The position numbers and the translations under genes were made by a program. Below are positions 49,347 through 61,998 of a DNA stretch of 64,000 nucleotides, one piece after another (position 1 is the first letter of the stretch; every line of letters begins with the position of its first letter). Source of the stretch: Nelumbo lutea (Eukaryota > Streptophyta > Magnoliopsida > Proteales > Nelumbonaceae); the NCBI GenBank assembly GCA_022828595.1, contig JAKGHH010000004.1, forward strand, positions 77,900,270 through 77,964,269, in the 5' to 3' direction. Below the pieces are notes generated by a model. It was not told the DNA's origin, did no database searches, and worked only from the letters and a program-made list of their open reading frames with translations.

Positions 49347-50318
49347 TTTACTTTTCGCATGATTTGTTGGATAGTAATATCATTAGAGATTAAATCCAAT
49401 GGGTGTTTGGTTGATTAATTGCATAACAGAGCATGCTTACACACGTACATTGAAAAAGGTTTTAAAGTTTCCACTAGAACTCTTTATTTTGATTTGTTTT
49501 TTCTCTTTTAAATTTTGTCTCACATTGGAAAATTATTCAAATTGACTTGGGATTTTAAATAAGAACTCGTTTACACTCCTTAGAAGTATAGAGACTTGCT
49601 ACCATGCAATCGTGTGCATGACACAATGAAGCGCTTTAGAGACGCACTTTTCTCACACCCACATGGTCTTCCAGTACAATAAGACTACATATTTTATACA
49701 TAGAATTCATATGAGATTGTGATGATATGTGATACAATGACACACAAAAATCGTAGGTCACGCTTTTTATTTTTAATTGTAGTTAGTTTGCAAATCACAA
49801 ATCATGACTTGAAAATCGTTAATTGCAATTTGAGATTCATAAGTAGAAACTAAGAACTTGCATATGATCAGAACCACTCATAAGGGTGCATTGGAGGTTG
49901 GACCATGACCGTTAATGTTTTTAAGTTAATCTAACGATCAAAACTTAATCGTGCATAATCAAAAGATATTATTCAAACATTAATAGTCATTAACTATTAA
50001 CTAACTATGAATAGTCATAAAATTTGAATTCGTGATTGTATAAAGAGCCTCTTCAACAAACACACTCCCTTTCAAGATGACTCTCAAGAATCTATAAAAT
50101 AATTTTAATCAAGCCAGTTGAACACATACGTTTTCGCTACTTTTTCACTGCACAAACACTCTTGTCTCTCTTAGTCAAAACTATCGTTGTCTCATAGAAG
50201 GTTTCATTGGAGACTCAACTCTTCAGATTGTAGTTTCTCACCCAATTCCCTATTCTATCTTGGAAACAAATTTACTAGTAACCTGATAACATACTCAATA
50301 AAATTGAGTAGGGGCAAA

Positions 50319-50367
<49 letters not shown>

Positions 50368-51919
50368 GGAAGGCTTTCAAGCTACAACCCCCAGCATTCA
50401 GACACGTGACTTTTTCAAATTTACACATGGCATTTTCTGAGAAGTTGCTATTAAAGCCCATAACCTACTACCACCATTCAGACAAGTGGCCTTCTCATTT
50501 TCTAGAAAGTTAGACACATCGCAATTTCTGAGAAATTCCTGGTAAAGCCCACATCCTACTACCAGGCTATAGCTCCCCACCATTCAGACACATGGCCTTC
50601 TCATTTTTCTGAAACACTAAACATGTGGCATTTTCTGAGAAGTTGCTGCTAAAACCCACAACCCACTACCACCATTTTCAATCCATTCCTAAAAAATACA
50701 GAAAATGCAAAAGTGGTTATCTACAACCACTTCTGCCTACATTCTATCAATCTGAGTTAATCATTAACCCTCTACATATCATAACAAAAGAAAACTATCC
50801 ATATCTAATATATATATATATATATATGGAAGGCTTTCAGGCTACAACCCCCACCATTCAGACACGTGGCTTTTTCATTTTTTTTGGAAATTTAGACAGA
50901 TGGCATTTTATGAGAAGTTGTTAAAGCCCACAACCCACTTCCACCATTCAGACAAGTGGGTTTCTCATTTTCTAGAAATCTAGACACGTGGCAATTTCTG
51001 AGAAATTCCTGCTAAAGCCCACAACTAGGGGTGGCAGCGAGTCGACCTTTTCATGAGCTGCTTGAGCTCGACTCATGAAAAGCTCAACTCGACTCGGTTT
51101 CAACTGAGCTTCGAGCCAAGCTCGAGCCCAATTCACTGGCTCGATTAGGAAATGAGTTGAGCTTGAGCCTACTAGAGCTTGGCTCGTGAGGCTTGCTAGC
51201 CGACTCGAATATATATATAATAAAATTATAAAAAATAACATAAATAATAAAAATATTATAATTATTAATTATTATAATTCTTAATTTTTTAAATATCAAA
51301 TAAAAATATTTTTATATATAATTTTTTATTTTTATAACATTTTTTCTCAAAATCGAGCTCGAGTCGAGCCAAGCTCAAGCTTATGAATTTTTTACTCTAG
51401 CCGAGCTCGAGCTCAAGGTTCTGGATCGAACCATGCTCAAACCTTGTAAAACAGTCTCGAGCCTCGTACTATTTGGCTCGGCTCGGCTCGAATCCACCTC
51501 TACTCACAACCCACTACCAGGCTACAACCCCCCACCATTTAGACACGTGGCATTCTCATTTTTTTTTGGAAAGCTAGACACGTGGCATTTTCTAAGATGT
51601 TTTTGCTAAAACCCACAATCCACTACCACCATTTTCAATCCATTCCTAAAAATATGCAAAAAATGCAAAAGTGGTTATCCACAACCACTTCTGCCTACAT
51701 TCTATCAATCTCAATTAATCATTAACCCTCTACATATCATAACAAAAGAAAACTATCCATGGATTAATAATTATTGAAAAGCTATTTTTTGAAATAAATA
51801 TTTCTTAAAAATTTAATAATTATTTAAAATATTAATAAATATAAATTCAACATTATTGATTCTATAATGTAAATTTAACATTATTGATTCCCCATACTTA
51901 GTATGGGGTCATTCACTAG
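50319..51919 (+). mobile_element. Helitron (non-autonomous, 1.6 kb) with paralogous empty site
   Basis: It starts TC followed by a TA run and ends with the hairpin CCCCATACTTAGTATGGGG, the spacer TCATTCA and CTAG. It lies between A50318 and T51920. The left block shows the intact junction GGGGCAAATAACG at 29279-29291. Inside, a unit with CCACCATTCAGACACGTGGC and TTTTCTGAGAAGTTGCT is repeated about five times. A hAT-type MITE is nested at 51026. There is no Rep/helicase gene. Confidence 0.85.
51026..51502. mobile_element. hAT-type MITE nested in the Helitron
   Basis: The ends are TAGGGGTGG and CCACCTCTA. The flanks CCCACAAC (51018-51025) and CTCACAAC (51503-51510) form an 8-bp duplication with one difference. 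The GAGCTCGAGC interior with an AT core matches the element at 25275. Confidence 0.75.
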
Positions 51920-52301
51920 TAATGTTATAAAGATAGTGTCTTTAGATACCCCTTAGAGTTTCTCCTCCAACTACTTGTAACTATTTTTTCCAACATGGTC
52001 CAATTTGGTTTGGGTCACTTTCTAGGTTTTTTTTGGGTGACAAATGTGTATCTCCAACATGCCCCTCTTTTGTATGGGATTAGAATTCCTTGGATAGAGA
52101 ATAACTATCAAGCCCAAAAACATTAGTAAAATAGAGTCAACATTCATGGGTGGAAGAGCTCGATTTTGAATCTCACTGGTGGAGTAAAGTTTGAGTTAGG
52201 ATCTTAGAGACCTAAAAAAAAAAAGATCATAGGATAGGTACTCGGAAAATAAACTTTCCCTAGTCCCCACATAAATTAAAAAAAAAGAACATAGGTTTCC
52301 C

Positions 52302-52432
52302 TAGAGGTGTAAATCAGGTTAGCTCGACACAGCTCGGTACGACGGAACGTAGGCTACACCAGGCACAACACGATTGTATGGGCCATGCTAAGCTTGGGGT
52401 TTTAGGTCCATGGGATGGCATAACACGACGGC
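52302..52432. mobile_element. Truncated sister of the 29589 hAT-type MITE
   Basis: It begins with the same TAGAGGTGTAAATC end after GGTTTCCC. It is cut about 130 bp in, where the right block jumps to sequence matching 32029. The cut marks one edge of the deletion in the right block. Confidence 0.7.
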
Positions 52433-52460
52433 CCGCGTATTTCATCTCAATAATGAATTG

Positions 52461-52568
52461 CAGTTAACAAAGATAAGACATCCTCGAGTCAGTTCTCACC
52501 AGATTTGCCGATGGCCTTCAACCTAGTTGGCTTGCAGGAATTGCTGCTTGAATATTTCAAGAAAATGG
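52461..52568 (+). pseudogene. Isolated beta-glucosidase exon 10 remnant
   Basis: The sequence after TTGCAG matches exon 10 of pseudogene 2 (SQFSP-type region, then GLQELLLEYF) and ends AAGAAAATG before GTAAATT. The rest of that pseudogene has been deleted from the right block. Confidence 0.75.
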
Positions 52569-52676
52569 TAAATTAATATGCCTCCATTATACTCCAAAGT
52601 TGTTTCAGGGCTAAATCCTAATTTTAGAGTAGGCTTGATCGTTACTCTTGGTGTATATGGTTCCTGGTTCTTACAA

Positions 52677-53330
52677 CTAAGTCCATGTTTGAGAGTGCTT
52701 TCTCAAGTGCTTATTTTAAAATATAAGCACTTAATTTATATTGGACGTTTGGTGGCCTTTTTCTCCAATAAGCACTTATGAATCTTTTGTTCTTCATTTT
52801 CTTTCAAAAATTTAAAATATCCAATCCAAAGTGAATGGATAAAAGTAGTTTGATAGAATTGCTTTTGTAAAAGTGTTTTCATAAAAATACTTTGACAAAA
52901 GTACTTTCGTAAAAGTGCTTTTGTAAAAGTACTTTTGTAAAAGTGCTCTTACAAAAGAACTTTGGTATAAGTGGTTTCATGTAAAAATACTTTTTATAAA
53001 AGTACTTTCATGTAAGAGTACTTCTATAAAAGTGCTTTTATAAATCTGTTTTCATAATAGTGCTTTCGTAAAAGTAATAATGTCGTTGCTAAAAGTGACA
53101 ATATTGAAAGGGTATAATTGGTATTCTAAAAATTTACTAAGTAAAATTTTGGGAGAAAAATTTTGAATAAGTGCTTATTTTATGAATACTTAAAAAAAGT
53201 TGGAAATTTGGGCTTAAAAAATAAGCCCTTATTTTTAAAATAAGCACTTATGTTGGGCTTTTTTCGCAAACACCAATAAGTGCTTAATAGTGTGGTCCCA
53301 ACCCGAATAAACACTCCCAAACATAGCTTG
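52677..53330. mobile_element. Right-block sister of the AAAAGTGCTTT element
   Basis: It has the same terminal words (ATGTTTGAGAGTGCTT to CACTCCCAAACATAGC) and internal AAAAGTGCTTTTGTAAAAGT words as 32698-33505, with fewer internal units. It confirms that the element predates the duplication. Confidence 0.6.
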
Positions 53331-53848
53331 AGAGTCCATTAATTAGAGGGCATCATATCAAACCTCACAACTAATTAATTATGAAAAGGAGTTCATAAAC
53401 TATTTTCAGGGAATTGTGTGAAACCTCCATTAATTAGATAGCTTTACTAGTAATGGATAAACAGAGACTGCAAAGTATAGCTTTAACCAATCACGTACAG
53501 CACCCCTGAATTTTGTTGTATACCACCAGATTGATCACCTCTTTTTTTGATAATGATGGATTGATTGTAAGTTTTTCTCATATCATGTCTTTCCATTATC
53601 ATATTTGAACCCTTTTTTAACTTTGTTGTTAGCATTCTTATGCATTTTCACTTACCTAGGTAAAGAAAGGTGAGAAGGGGGTTAATGTTTTTGATGGATC
53701 CAAGATGAACTGATACTCTTCAGAAAATTCGCTTACGGTGGGACCCATTATAGTGGAATAAAAACATATGGATTTTTTTTGCAAAAAAAGACATAGTCAG
53801 CTTCATTTGATGATCATTGAAAATATTACATGAGAGGAGCTGCTAAAG

Positions 53849-54100
53849 TCATGGGGTAGCTTGCTGATCTATATTTACAAGATCCACCAAGGTAGAGCTA
53901 TCAGAAAAGACCAAAAGTTGTCTAATGCCACGTGATATTGCTGCTTCAAGGCCCATTAAGAGTGCTCGTACTTCAGCATCATAGCTGTTAAGGGCCCAAT
54001 AAGGACTGCCTTCTGCAATGAATAACTTGACATTGGGATGTTTGATGATGAGCCCTCATCCAGCATTCCCTATAACCGGATCAAACGATCCATCAATGTG
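53849..54100 (-). pseudogene. RNase H (RVT_3-type) domain fragment
   Basis: On the minus strand the frame reads LHIDGSFDP, GNAG, a TGA where Trp is expected, GLIIKHPNVKLFIAEGSPYW, ALNSYDAEVRALLMGLEAAI and QLLVFSDSSTLVDLVN, ending in TGA at 53849. The acidic residues of the RNase H fold (D in IDGS, E in DAEVRALLMGLE, D in FSDSS) are visible. Such domains end plant LINEs and also occur as host-like fragments. The left block lacks it at the corresponding place (33950-34110), so it was gained on the right or lost on the left. Confidence 0.7.
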
Positions 54101-54945
54101 CAATCTCTCAGTGGCATAAGGATGCAACTTAGGCTCCGTTTGGAAGGAGTACAAGTACAAATATGTAGAATGCAAAACCTTACATTTTGTATGTACTTGT
54201 ACTGTACAAATTTATATTTATACTCCTTCCAAACTAAGCCTAGATGGACTTGGGTTGAGATTTTGTCAAAATTTGAATAGATACAGCCCGATGCAGTATG
54301 AAGCAAGGTCAGAACTATTAATCAGGCTATATCGGCTTGTATTGAGCTGCACCTTTATTTTTTATTTTATTTTTTTTTCAAATTAATTCAGAAGAATTGG
54401 TTTAAGACCCATTTACCCCTGAACCAGGTTAGACCTCAAAACATCCACTGTAGGAGTATAACTATAATGGGGTCACTGATATTGGTCGATATGACCCAAT
54501 ACGTTTCATACTTTGAACCTTGGTGTAAAGTCGGGCCAACTTGAGTTCACCCATGTACGCCTTGCTCCATCCCCACCCGAAAGAGTTCGGATCTCTAACC
54601 CACGGAGGTAATGGGTTGTGGGTAGACGTGGGCAGGAGATCCGGAGTCCACCCTGAATCCCTGCATCTCACGTCATTATTTATTAAGCCATTATGTATTT
54701 TGGATTTTATACCAATATTTCACCACCACATGTGCATTATCGTATACGTACGGCGCATGACCATCGCCACATGTTTTAAGTTACTCGTCATTGATGTATC
54801 AAGTTTTACAACGGAAGATGAATCTAAGCCCCTCCTACCTTCTTCCAAAGTTTATTCTTTATAATTGCTTCTGTCCTTAACTTCTTTATTGACATCTCTC
54901 TTTCAGTCTTAGCAAAGAAAAGTAGAAAAGTAGTCAGAGTAAGAG

Positions 54946-56910
54946 ATGTGGAGCCTGTGCTTGCTGCTTCTGCTTCTAACTGTAGAAGTAGGAGGTTTGG
55001 GCCAAAAGAGCCCCAAATATAGCCGAGACGACTTCCCCTCCGACTTTGTTTTCGGTGCTGGAACTTCGGCTTATCAGGTCTGTCTGCAACTAACCATTTC
55101 ATCACATAATTTCTCAATCTGACTGAAGAGAATATACATAAAAAGCGTCGAAGTAACAAAAGAATAGGAAAATTGAAGAAATAGCTGTGGTTTTGACCAT
55201 TGATGAGTGAGTATGCAGGCTGAAGGTGCAGTAGCAGAAGACGGAAGAGCTCCTTCTATTTGGGACATCTTCACTCACCAAGGTGAACCCGTCTTTTTCT
55301 TCTATTTATTATCTGAAGATTTAAAACATGTAATTTTTATGATTAATGGGCATTCTATAACGTAAATTGTTTTTCTGTTGCCGAAAACAAATTAAAATCA
55401 ATATGTTTTTGGTTGTGTATACATTTTTTGTTTTCAAAACTGAAATAAAAAACGGTGGGTTCTTGAATTTCTAGTTTCAAAAGCATGATTATAGCTGGTT
55501 TTTTAAAATAAAAAACGATGGATTCTTGAATTTTTAGTTTCAAAAACATGATTATAGCTGGTTATTCAAAACCAAAAACAAATTAAAACCTACATGTTTC
55601 TGGTTGTGTATGTGTTTTTTTTTTTTTTTTTTTTCAAAACTGAAACAAAAAGTGGTGGGATCTTGAATTTCTAGTTTCAAAAGCATGATTATGGCTGGTT
55701 ATTCAAAATCAAAAACAAATTAAAACCAACATATTTCTGGTTGTGTGTGTTTTTTGTTTTCAAAACTGAAACAAAAAACAGTGGATTCTTGAATTTCTAG
55801 TTTCAAAAACACAATTATAGAGGTTATTCAAAATCAAAAACAAATTAAAACCAACATGTTTTTGGTTGTGTATGTGTTTTTTGTTCTTAAAACTGCAACA
55901 AAAAACGATGCGTTCTTGAATTTTTAGTTTCAAAAACATGATTATAACTGGTTATTCAAAATCATGTTCCATAAATCATATAATTTTTACACTAAAAAAA
56001 TTGTTTTTAATTTAAAATACATCATTGTGATGCTGGCTCCAAAAACATGTATTGTTTTTTAAAATATAACCACCTTATAAGCTTAAAACATATTTTGGTT
56101 TTGCTGATGTAGCGATATCGAAAACAAATCAAAACAAAAACTAGGGCTGTTCATAAGAATGCCCAACAAGACCAAACCGATCAATCCGGACCGGCCCAAC
56201 ACGAGTCAGCCGGGTTTTCATCCGTACCGGTCGGTTTCGGGTTAGGCACATACATAAACCGAAATCTCGGATCAGTTTCGATTTTCTTACGTAAAAACCG
56301 AAACCAATCCGACCTGAACCGAACTAGTATTCTACTAGTTTGGTAGTTCCTACTTCCTACTTTGAGTAGTTTCCTAATTCCTAATAATCTTCTATTTTTA
56401 GACTTCTTCTAGAACTAGAATTCTAGAAGGCCCATTAGGCAATTACAATTAGAATTCAATTAGGTGTCATTTTTTTGTTTTTTACTCTAGAAGGCCCATT
56501 ATTACACTTGTTTTTACATGATGAATTTATTGATTTTATTCTTTACCTGAATTAAATTTAGATTTATCTTAGACTCTTGAATATCAAATTATCAACTAAT
56601 TCATATTTTATTTGGCTTTGTACAGGAGCAAAACCGAAACCGACCCAAACCGACTAAAACCGACCAAATCGGTTTGACTTGTCAGTGGGTCGATTTCGAT
56701 TCCCACCTTAGCTAACCCGACCAAGTCGGGTCGTTTGGGAAAATCCCAAAAAACCGACCCAACCCAACTCGTGAACACCCCTAACAAAAACGTTCATATT
56801 TTAGAATGCTTCCTAAATTAATCACGGTTTGATTTGATTCCAACATCTCAGGAAAGATGCCGGACAAAAGCACGGGAGATGAAGCAGCTAATGGATACCA
56901 TAAATACAAG
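54946..56910 (+). CDS. BGLU11-like beta-glucosidase copy 5, exons 1-3 (gene continues beyond window)
   Basis: Exons 54946-55077, 55219-55282 and 56852-56910 have the same lengths and phases as in copy 3. They read [20 protein letters not shown] as a signal peptide region, then [44 protein letters not shown] and [20 protein letters not shown]. No stop or frameshift is present and all splice sites are GT/AG. The SAYQ glutamine of the sugar-binding site is kept (copy 3 has SVYQ). Exon 4 is not reached: by alignment with copy 3 the window ends about 500 bases before it, in intron 3. It may be functional; that cannot be decided here. Confidence 0.8.
55365..55960. repeat. Tandem repeat in intron 2 of copy 5
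   Basis: Four to five units related to the 35560-36110 array are present (AAAACTGAAACAAAAAACAG, TTCTTGAATTTCTAGTTTCA). Confidence 0.75.
56142..56783. mobile_element. hAT-type MITE with CCGAACC interior
   Basis: Perfect 8-bp duplication ACAAAAAC (56134-56141 and 56784-56791). The ends are TAGGGCTGTTCA and the complement of TAGGGGTGTTCACGAG. The interior has ACCGACCCAAACCG words at both sides of unique sequence. Copy 3 lacks the element. Confidence 0.85.
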
Positions 56911-57993
56911 GTAATCCTCGTTAGTCCTCTTCATGTTCAAATTAAATAATTAATTATGAGATTCTTTTTTTCCAGAAAATTACAGGTAGTGGGATGATGA
57001 TACTTATAAGGGTTCGTATGATAGCATTCAAGTAGAAAGACTTACACGTTATTACACGTTATGACGTATTTGTATAAATATTTTAAAATTCCAAAAATAT
57101 CATTTATATAATTTTTTAGCCCACTTTGCCTTCTTTATTGAGTTTGTAAAACTCTGGATTGGGCCGGGCTTTGCCTTTATGTTAATAAAATATGCTCAGG
57201 CCCGAGCCTGAGCCTGAGCCCGGCCCTCATATAAAGCCCAAAACTCAGGCTCGAGCCAAAAGTAAGAATAAAATATTTTTTATTCAATTAAAAATTATTT
57301 TATTTATATTAAAATACCTCAAAAGCTAAAAGAATAATGAAATATCTTACTATTATTTAAAAAAAAAAACGAGAAGAATAATAAACAAAAAAATTGGGCA
57401 AATTTTTTTAATTATCCCTACTGTTTAGTTAATTGACAGACTGTATCCTTACTGTTTATCTATTGTCTTAGAGTACCCCTAACTTTTCTGACAATTGTTT
57501 AAAACTTCTTTGCCATTAACATGAATGATTAAAAAGACTATTTTATCCATTATTTTCTTTCAAAATTTTACAATGAAATAGAAAAAGAAGAGACAGAGAG
57601 AGAGGGAGGGCGGAATTTAGAATTTGGATCTACAACCGGGGATGAAGGATGTACCTGATATCGGTAATTAGGTTGGTGGAATCATCCCCCGTGAAATCCA
57701 CGGAAAATACTGTTATCGTCCCCCAACCTCATTTCTTCTCACAGATGTTGTCCGTAACTTCTCCATCAGCCCAACAAAAATCACACACCCGTTCGAAGCC
57801 CTTCTCTTTTCCCTATTTCTCCCCTCCCTTTTATCTACCATAACAAGGTATTGAATATGAATCCATATGTTCATAACTAAGAGCTCCATCCGGAGGGTAT
57901 ACAAGGGAAGATCGGAGAGTCGGGATCCACATCCACTGGTACAATAATACGGTACCATTTTTGGAGAAAGGACTTTGATCGAAGAAGGAAAAG

Positions 57994-58363
57994 ATGCCAG
58001 CGGAACACAAACTCCGGTCGGGAATGAGGGATCTGTTTTCATGGCCCTTCAGGAAGAAGGGTTACATCCCTCTGTCGACATACCTCCGAACCTACAAGAT
58101 TGGGGACTACGTCGATATCAAGGTTAATGACGCAGTTCACAAGGGTATGCCTCACAATGTTTTATCACAGTCGCACTGGTAGGGGTTGGAACGCTACCAA
58201 GTGCACCATCGGCGTCGAAGTCAATAAACAGATTGGAAACAGGATTATTAGGAAGATGGTCCACGTGCGAGTGGAGCATGTGCAGCTATCAAGGTGTAGG
58301 CAAGAGTTCAAACTGAGAAGGATCCGCAATGATGAGAAGAATTTCACCAGATTCTCATCTTAA
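57994..58363 (+). pseudogene. RPL21: Ribosomal protein eL21 fragment, right copy
   Basis: It carries the same frameshift and the same premature end as the fragment at 37361, and begins [20 protein letters not shown]. The two differ by scattered substitutions only. It lies in intron 3 of copy 5. It is a by-product of the segmental duplication, not a second capture. Confidence 0.85.
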
Positions 58364-58810
58364 CCAATGCACTTTCATCACAAGGTGGAGGGGTCCGTGG
58401 AAAGATCCACTGGTGGTGTCGCTTGTGTCGGAGATGGGTAGGTGATCTCCGGTTCCCGCTTCTTCAACCTTCTTCCTCCCTTGTCTTTTACATCTCTCAC
58501 TCTCAAACCTCTCAAAACATCCAAATGCAACTGTTGCAAAGGAACCTGGATATCTTCTTCTTTAACTGCTGCGATCTACATATCCTCACCTATCACTCGA
58601 ACCCTAAAGTAATCGTCGTCGTTACTCTTCGAGGGAAGATCCATGTGAGTCAAGAAGAAACCGAGATGCTGGCAATGGTGCCGAATAGTGGAAATGGGTT
58701 CAACCGCTTGACGTCAGCAGTTTCTATGTCAGAGCTGGTGGTGTGCTGGTGCTGGAGCTATTGCTGCACCTCCAATGGTAAAGGCAAAAATAGAAAGTTG
58801 AAGACAGAAA
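58364..58810 (+). other. Unassigned sequence with a 136-codon open frame
   Basis: An open frame 58423-58833 has no homology I can recognise. It is present only in the right block, just before the LTR element. Its GC content and codon pattern look more gene-like than its surroundings. It could be captured host sequence. I do not call it a gene. Confidence 0.3.
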
Positions 58811-59157
58811 CAGGAGGTTGTATTGGGTTTTAAAAAAATTATATGTTATGTGGTGTCACGTGCGTACAGATTTTGATGGAATTGATGAGGGCGGATTTGG
58901 CCCTCTAATGACATCATGACACATGGCATCTTGGAACAGCTAGTTGATACATAGATACCATCTAAGCAATTGAAGATAGGAATAGGGGAAGTGAAGGAGG
59001 GTTGTATTGGGGTTTAAAAAAATTATATGTTATGTGGTGTTGCATGCGTACAGATTTTGATGGAATTGATGAGGGCGGATTTGGCCCTCCAATGACATCA
59101 TGACACATGGCATCTTGGAACAGCTAGTTGACACATAGATACCACCTAAGCAATGAC
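58811..59157 (+). repeat. Tandem duplication of about 184 bp including the LTR start
   Basis: The stretch beginning GGTTGTATTGGG and running through the flank into the first 90 bases of the LTR occurs twice. The LTR starts are at 58883 and 59067, offset 184. The first copy stops at about 58972 and is followed by the second flank. The duplication happened after the element had inserted. Confidence 0.75.
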
Positions 59158-61747
59158 TTGGAGTCCCAGATCATGGTTTCTCTTCGCCTAGACCTAGCGA
59201 CCTCGACCACAACTCAAGTCGGCTAGAAGCACCTCGTCTAGGGCTGACCTACAACACCTCGTCACTAGCCAAAGTGACATCGACGCAAGGAGCGACCTCC
59301 CTCGAGGGCGTGTTGGCTTGATTGAGGTACAAGTGGCAACCTGCGAGCGTGCTAGCCGACAAATTCGACTTGCATATTCCGACACTCCCACGATTTTTGG
59401 AAGTTGGCCCACGTATTGAATGTTTTGGAGGGTGGTCAACGTGCATGATGTTTACCTCCAAGGATTTTGGACCGGTTAGGTATGATCTCCCGGAAATCTC
59501 GAATGCGGTGTGTGAGGTCCACACTGAATAATGCCTATATAAAGGCACCAACCCCAAAGACCTAGGGAGGAGAGAAAAAAGAGAGGTACGCGTGATTACT
59601 CTACTCACTAGCACTCAAGCTCTCAAGAATTCAACTCGCATTCATAGCATAAGTACTGACTTAAGCATCGAAGCAACCTCGTCGGGTGAGCTACCCTGGG
59701 TTCTCTGATCCACTGTTTTGTAGATTAATCTAGCTCGCCACCCAATTGGAGTTCGGATCGCCATCCAACTAGGAGTAGCTAGATCGCGCACCATCAATTG
59801 GCGTCATCTGTGGGAAACACTACAAGAAGCTAAGTTCTCACTTTCTAAAAGGCTAAGTCCTCTTCTTCCAGAAAGCTAAGATCTCACCTTTTAGAAACTA
59901 AAGTTCTCACTTTCTAATTTCCATTTTTTATGAACTCAAAGGAACTTTTGAGCAGCATCAACACCTAGAACGAATACCGATTACTGGGGGACAAAAACAA
60001 CTATGATGAATCAGGAGAACTCCCCTATGACAAGCAGACAAGTTCAGGCCAAACTCAGCATCCCCAGTGCCCTAGATAAATAAAACGTTACTGTATGTGA
60101 ACGCCATCTCCCCGCAGTAGACCCATCAGTGGTTCCCGCTGGGATTGAAGCGTAGTAGTTCTATGAGATGAAGTATGAATTTCCAAATCTGAGCATGGGA
60201 GAAACCCAGTGTAGATAACAACAGAACATCCTCAACTCATCCTCAATAGCAGTAAGCTAGGATGAGGCCTCATCAACCCTGTTTCGCAAGGTTGCCTCTA
60301 CAAGACGAGCTCTTCGTGGCTTCCACGGGAGTTGGCGGCCAACGGATTGCATGGACGCCCTTGCAGGTCGAGCCTTCCAAGGCTCCCGTGCAAGTTGGTG
60401 ACCTAAAGTCAGTAGTGTTGCCCTGTAAGTCGAGCTCTCAATGGCTTCTTGTAGGAGTGGATGACCGACGTCACTAATGAGGCTAATGCAGTGCAGTCGT
60501 GGCCTTGAACTACCGACTCACACTGAGAACAACATTATGCCCTCACAAGGGGGGCAGAACATGTACATTGTGGTCTCGCAAGCACTCACCCAAGAAGATA
60601 ATCCCACGGGATGACGTAGAAGCTGCTATATGAGAAGTTACTACAGAATGACCACCCGATTAGGCAGAAAGGTCAGGTCGCATGTCGGCTAAATAAGGGT
60701 AAGGAGAGTGGACCGTGAGTCGCTCTCAAAGACCAAGGGCTAAGGTGCCGAGCTGATAAAAGACCTCGGCACCACATGAGACCCAGTCTCCTCTTCGGTA
60801 TGGGCAAATAAAAAAGTAGCTTGTGCGTAGGTAGGATGGGCACATACTCTACAAGGTCTGTTCACTTCGGCATAAATTGAGATCGGGTTATTCCTATTAG
60901 AGCGTAGCTCGTTAGCTCGACACTTCGTTAGTAATCCACACTTATCCACGTTAGCTCGGGCATATACCTAGTCGCCTCTTTGGCATGGGCAAAATAAAAA
61001 AACAGTTCGCGTTTAGCCTCATCGATGTGCATACAGTTTGGCAACTCAAGGTAATCCACACTTAGAAAACCTTTATGAAATGGAGTGGAAGACAAAATAC
61101 AACACCTATTCGGCATACCAGTTGGGCACCATGACAAATGCAAACTTGGCTGATCTCTTCATAGTAGACCTCTACCTCGGTTTTAGGCTCTGCATCGAAC
61201 TCACTGACTATTCTTTTGAGAACCAATTCGAGTGACACTGCGTCGAAGTCTACCTAGGTGGAGTGACCTAATAAAATAGTCACACAGTTAGAACCCCCCT
61301 TTGAGGACAGCATGGTAAGTTTCACTCTCGAGGTAATGGTCAGATTGCAGAACCCCTTGACGGTTACATCCCTAATAAGGTAGATGTCCTCGGGGTACCT
61401 GCTTCACCTCTCCTCGAGAGGATGAGTTCGCTCTCGTGCCCCGAGAATCAAGACAGCGGGGTCATGCGTAAGGCAGCAAACACTCAAACTATTCCGATCT
61501 GAGAAGTAAATCAGACCAACGCCCGCGGCTACGAACTGATCGATTCAGTCATCGTAGGCCAAAAGGAGCAATCTCCTCCCTTCACCGAGCTACTCTCAGC
61601 TCGGGAGTGGGGGGCAATTGATGAGGGCGGATTTGGCCCTCCAATGACATCATGACACATGGCATCTTGGAACAGCTAGTTGACACATAGACACCACCTA
61701 AGTAATGACTTGGAGTCACAGATCGTGGTTTCTCTTCACCTAGAGAA
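59067..61747 (+). mobile_element. Non-autonomous Tat-like LTR element with truncated 3' LTR
   Basis: The 5' LTR is 59067-59796 (730 bp, TGATGAGG to CACCATCA, with TATATAAA at 59536). A primer-binding-like ATTGGCGTCATCTGTGGGAA follows at 59797-59816. The internal 1.8 kb has no polyprotein. Before the 3' LTR is GAGTGGGGGGCAAT, as in the 10978 element. The 3' LTR begins at 61619 but is cut after about 127 bp. TGATG/CATCA ends, PBS and PPT all resemble the Tat element, so it was probably mobilised by Tat proteins. Confidence 0.8.
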
Positions 61748-61998
61748 ACCACACACTTAGAAACTGGACACCAAACTTAGAAACTTATAGCTGATTCATT
61801 CAGATTGGACGGTCAAATCATAAACTTAGAAACTGGACACCAAAGCAGTTCGGTCTTTGAATCGATTTTTAAAACCTTAGAAAAAAGTTGGAACTCTTCA
61901 AAGATAATTTTTTATAAACTTTTAAAAGACGAGATTGAAGATGTGGTTTTGACATCCACCGAGAAAAGAACTTTAACCCAAGCCTAATGGATCTTTTG

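Noticed and set aside
58423..58833. 136-codon open frame
   Set aside because: There is no recognisable homology, no partner in the left block and no supporting splice or promoter context; kept only as a region note.
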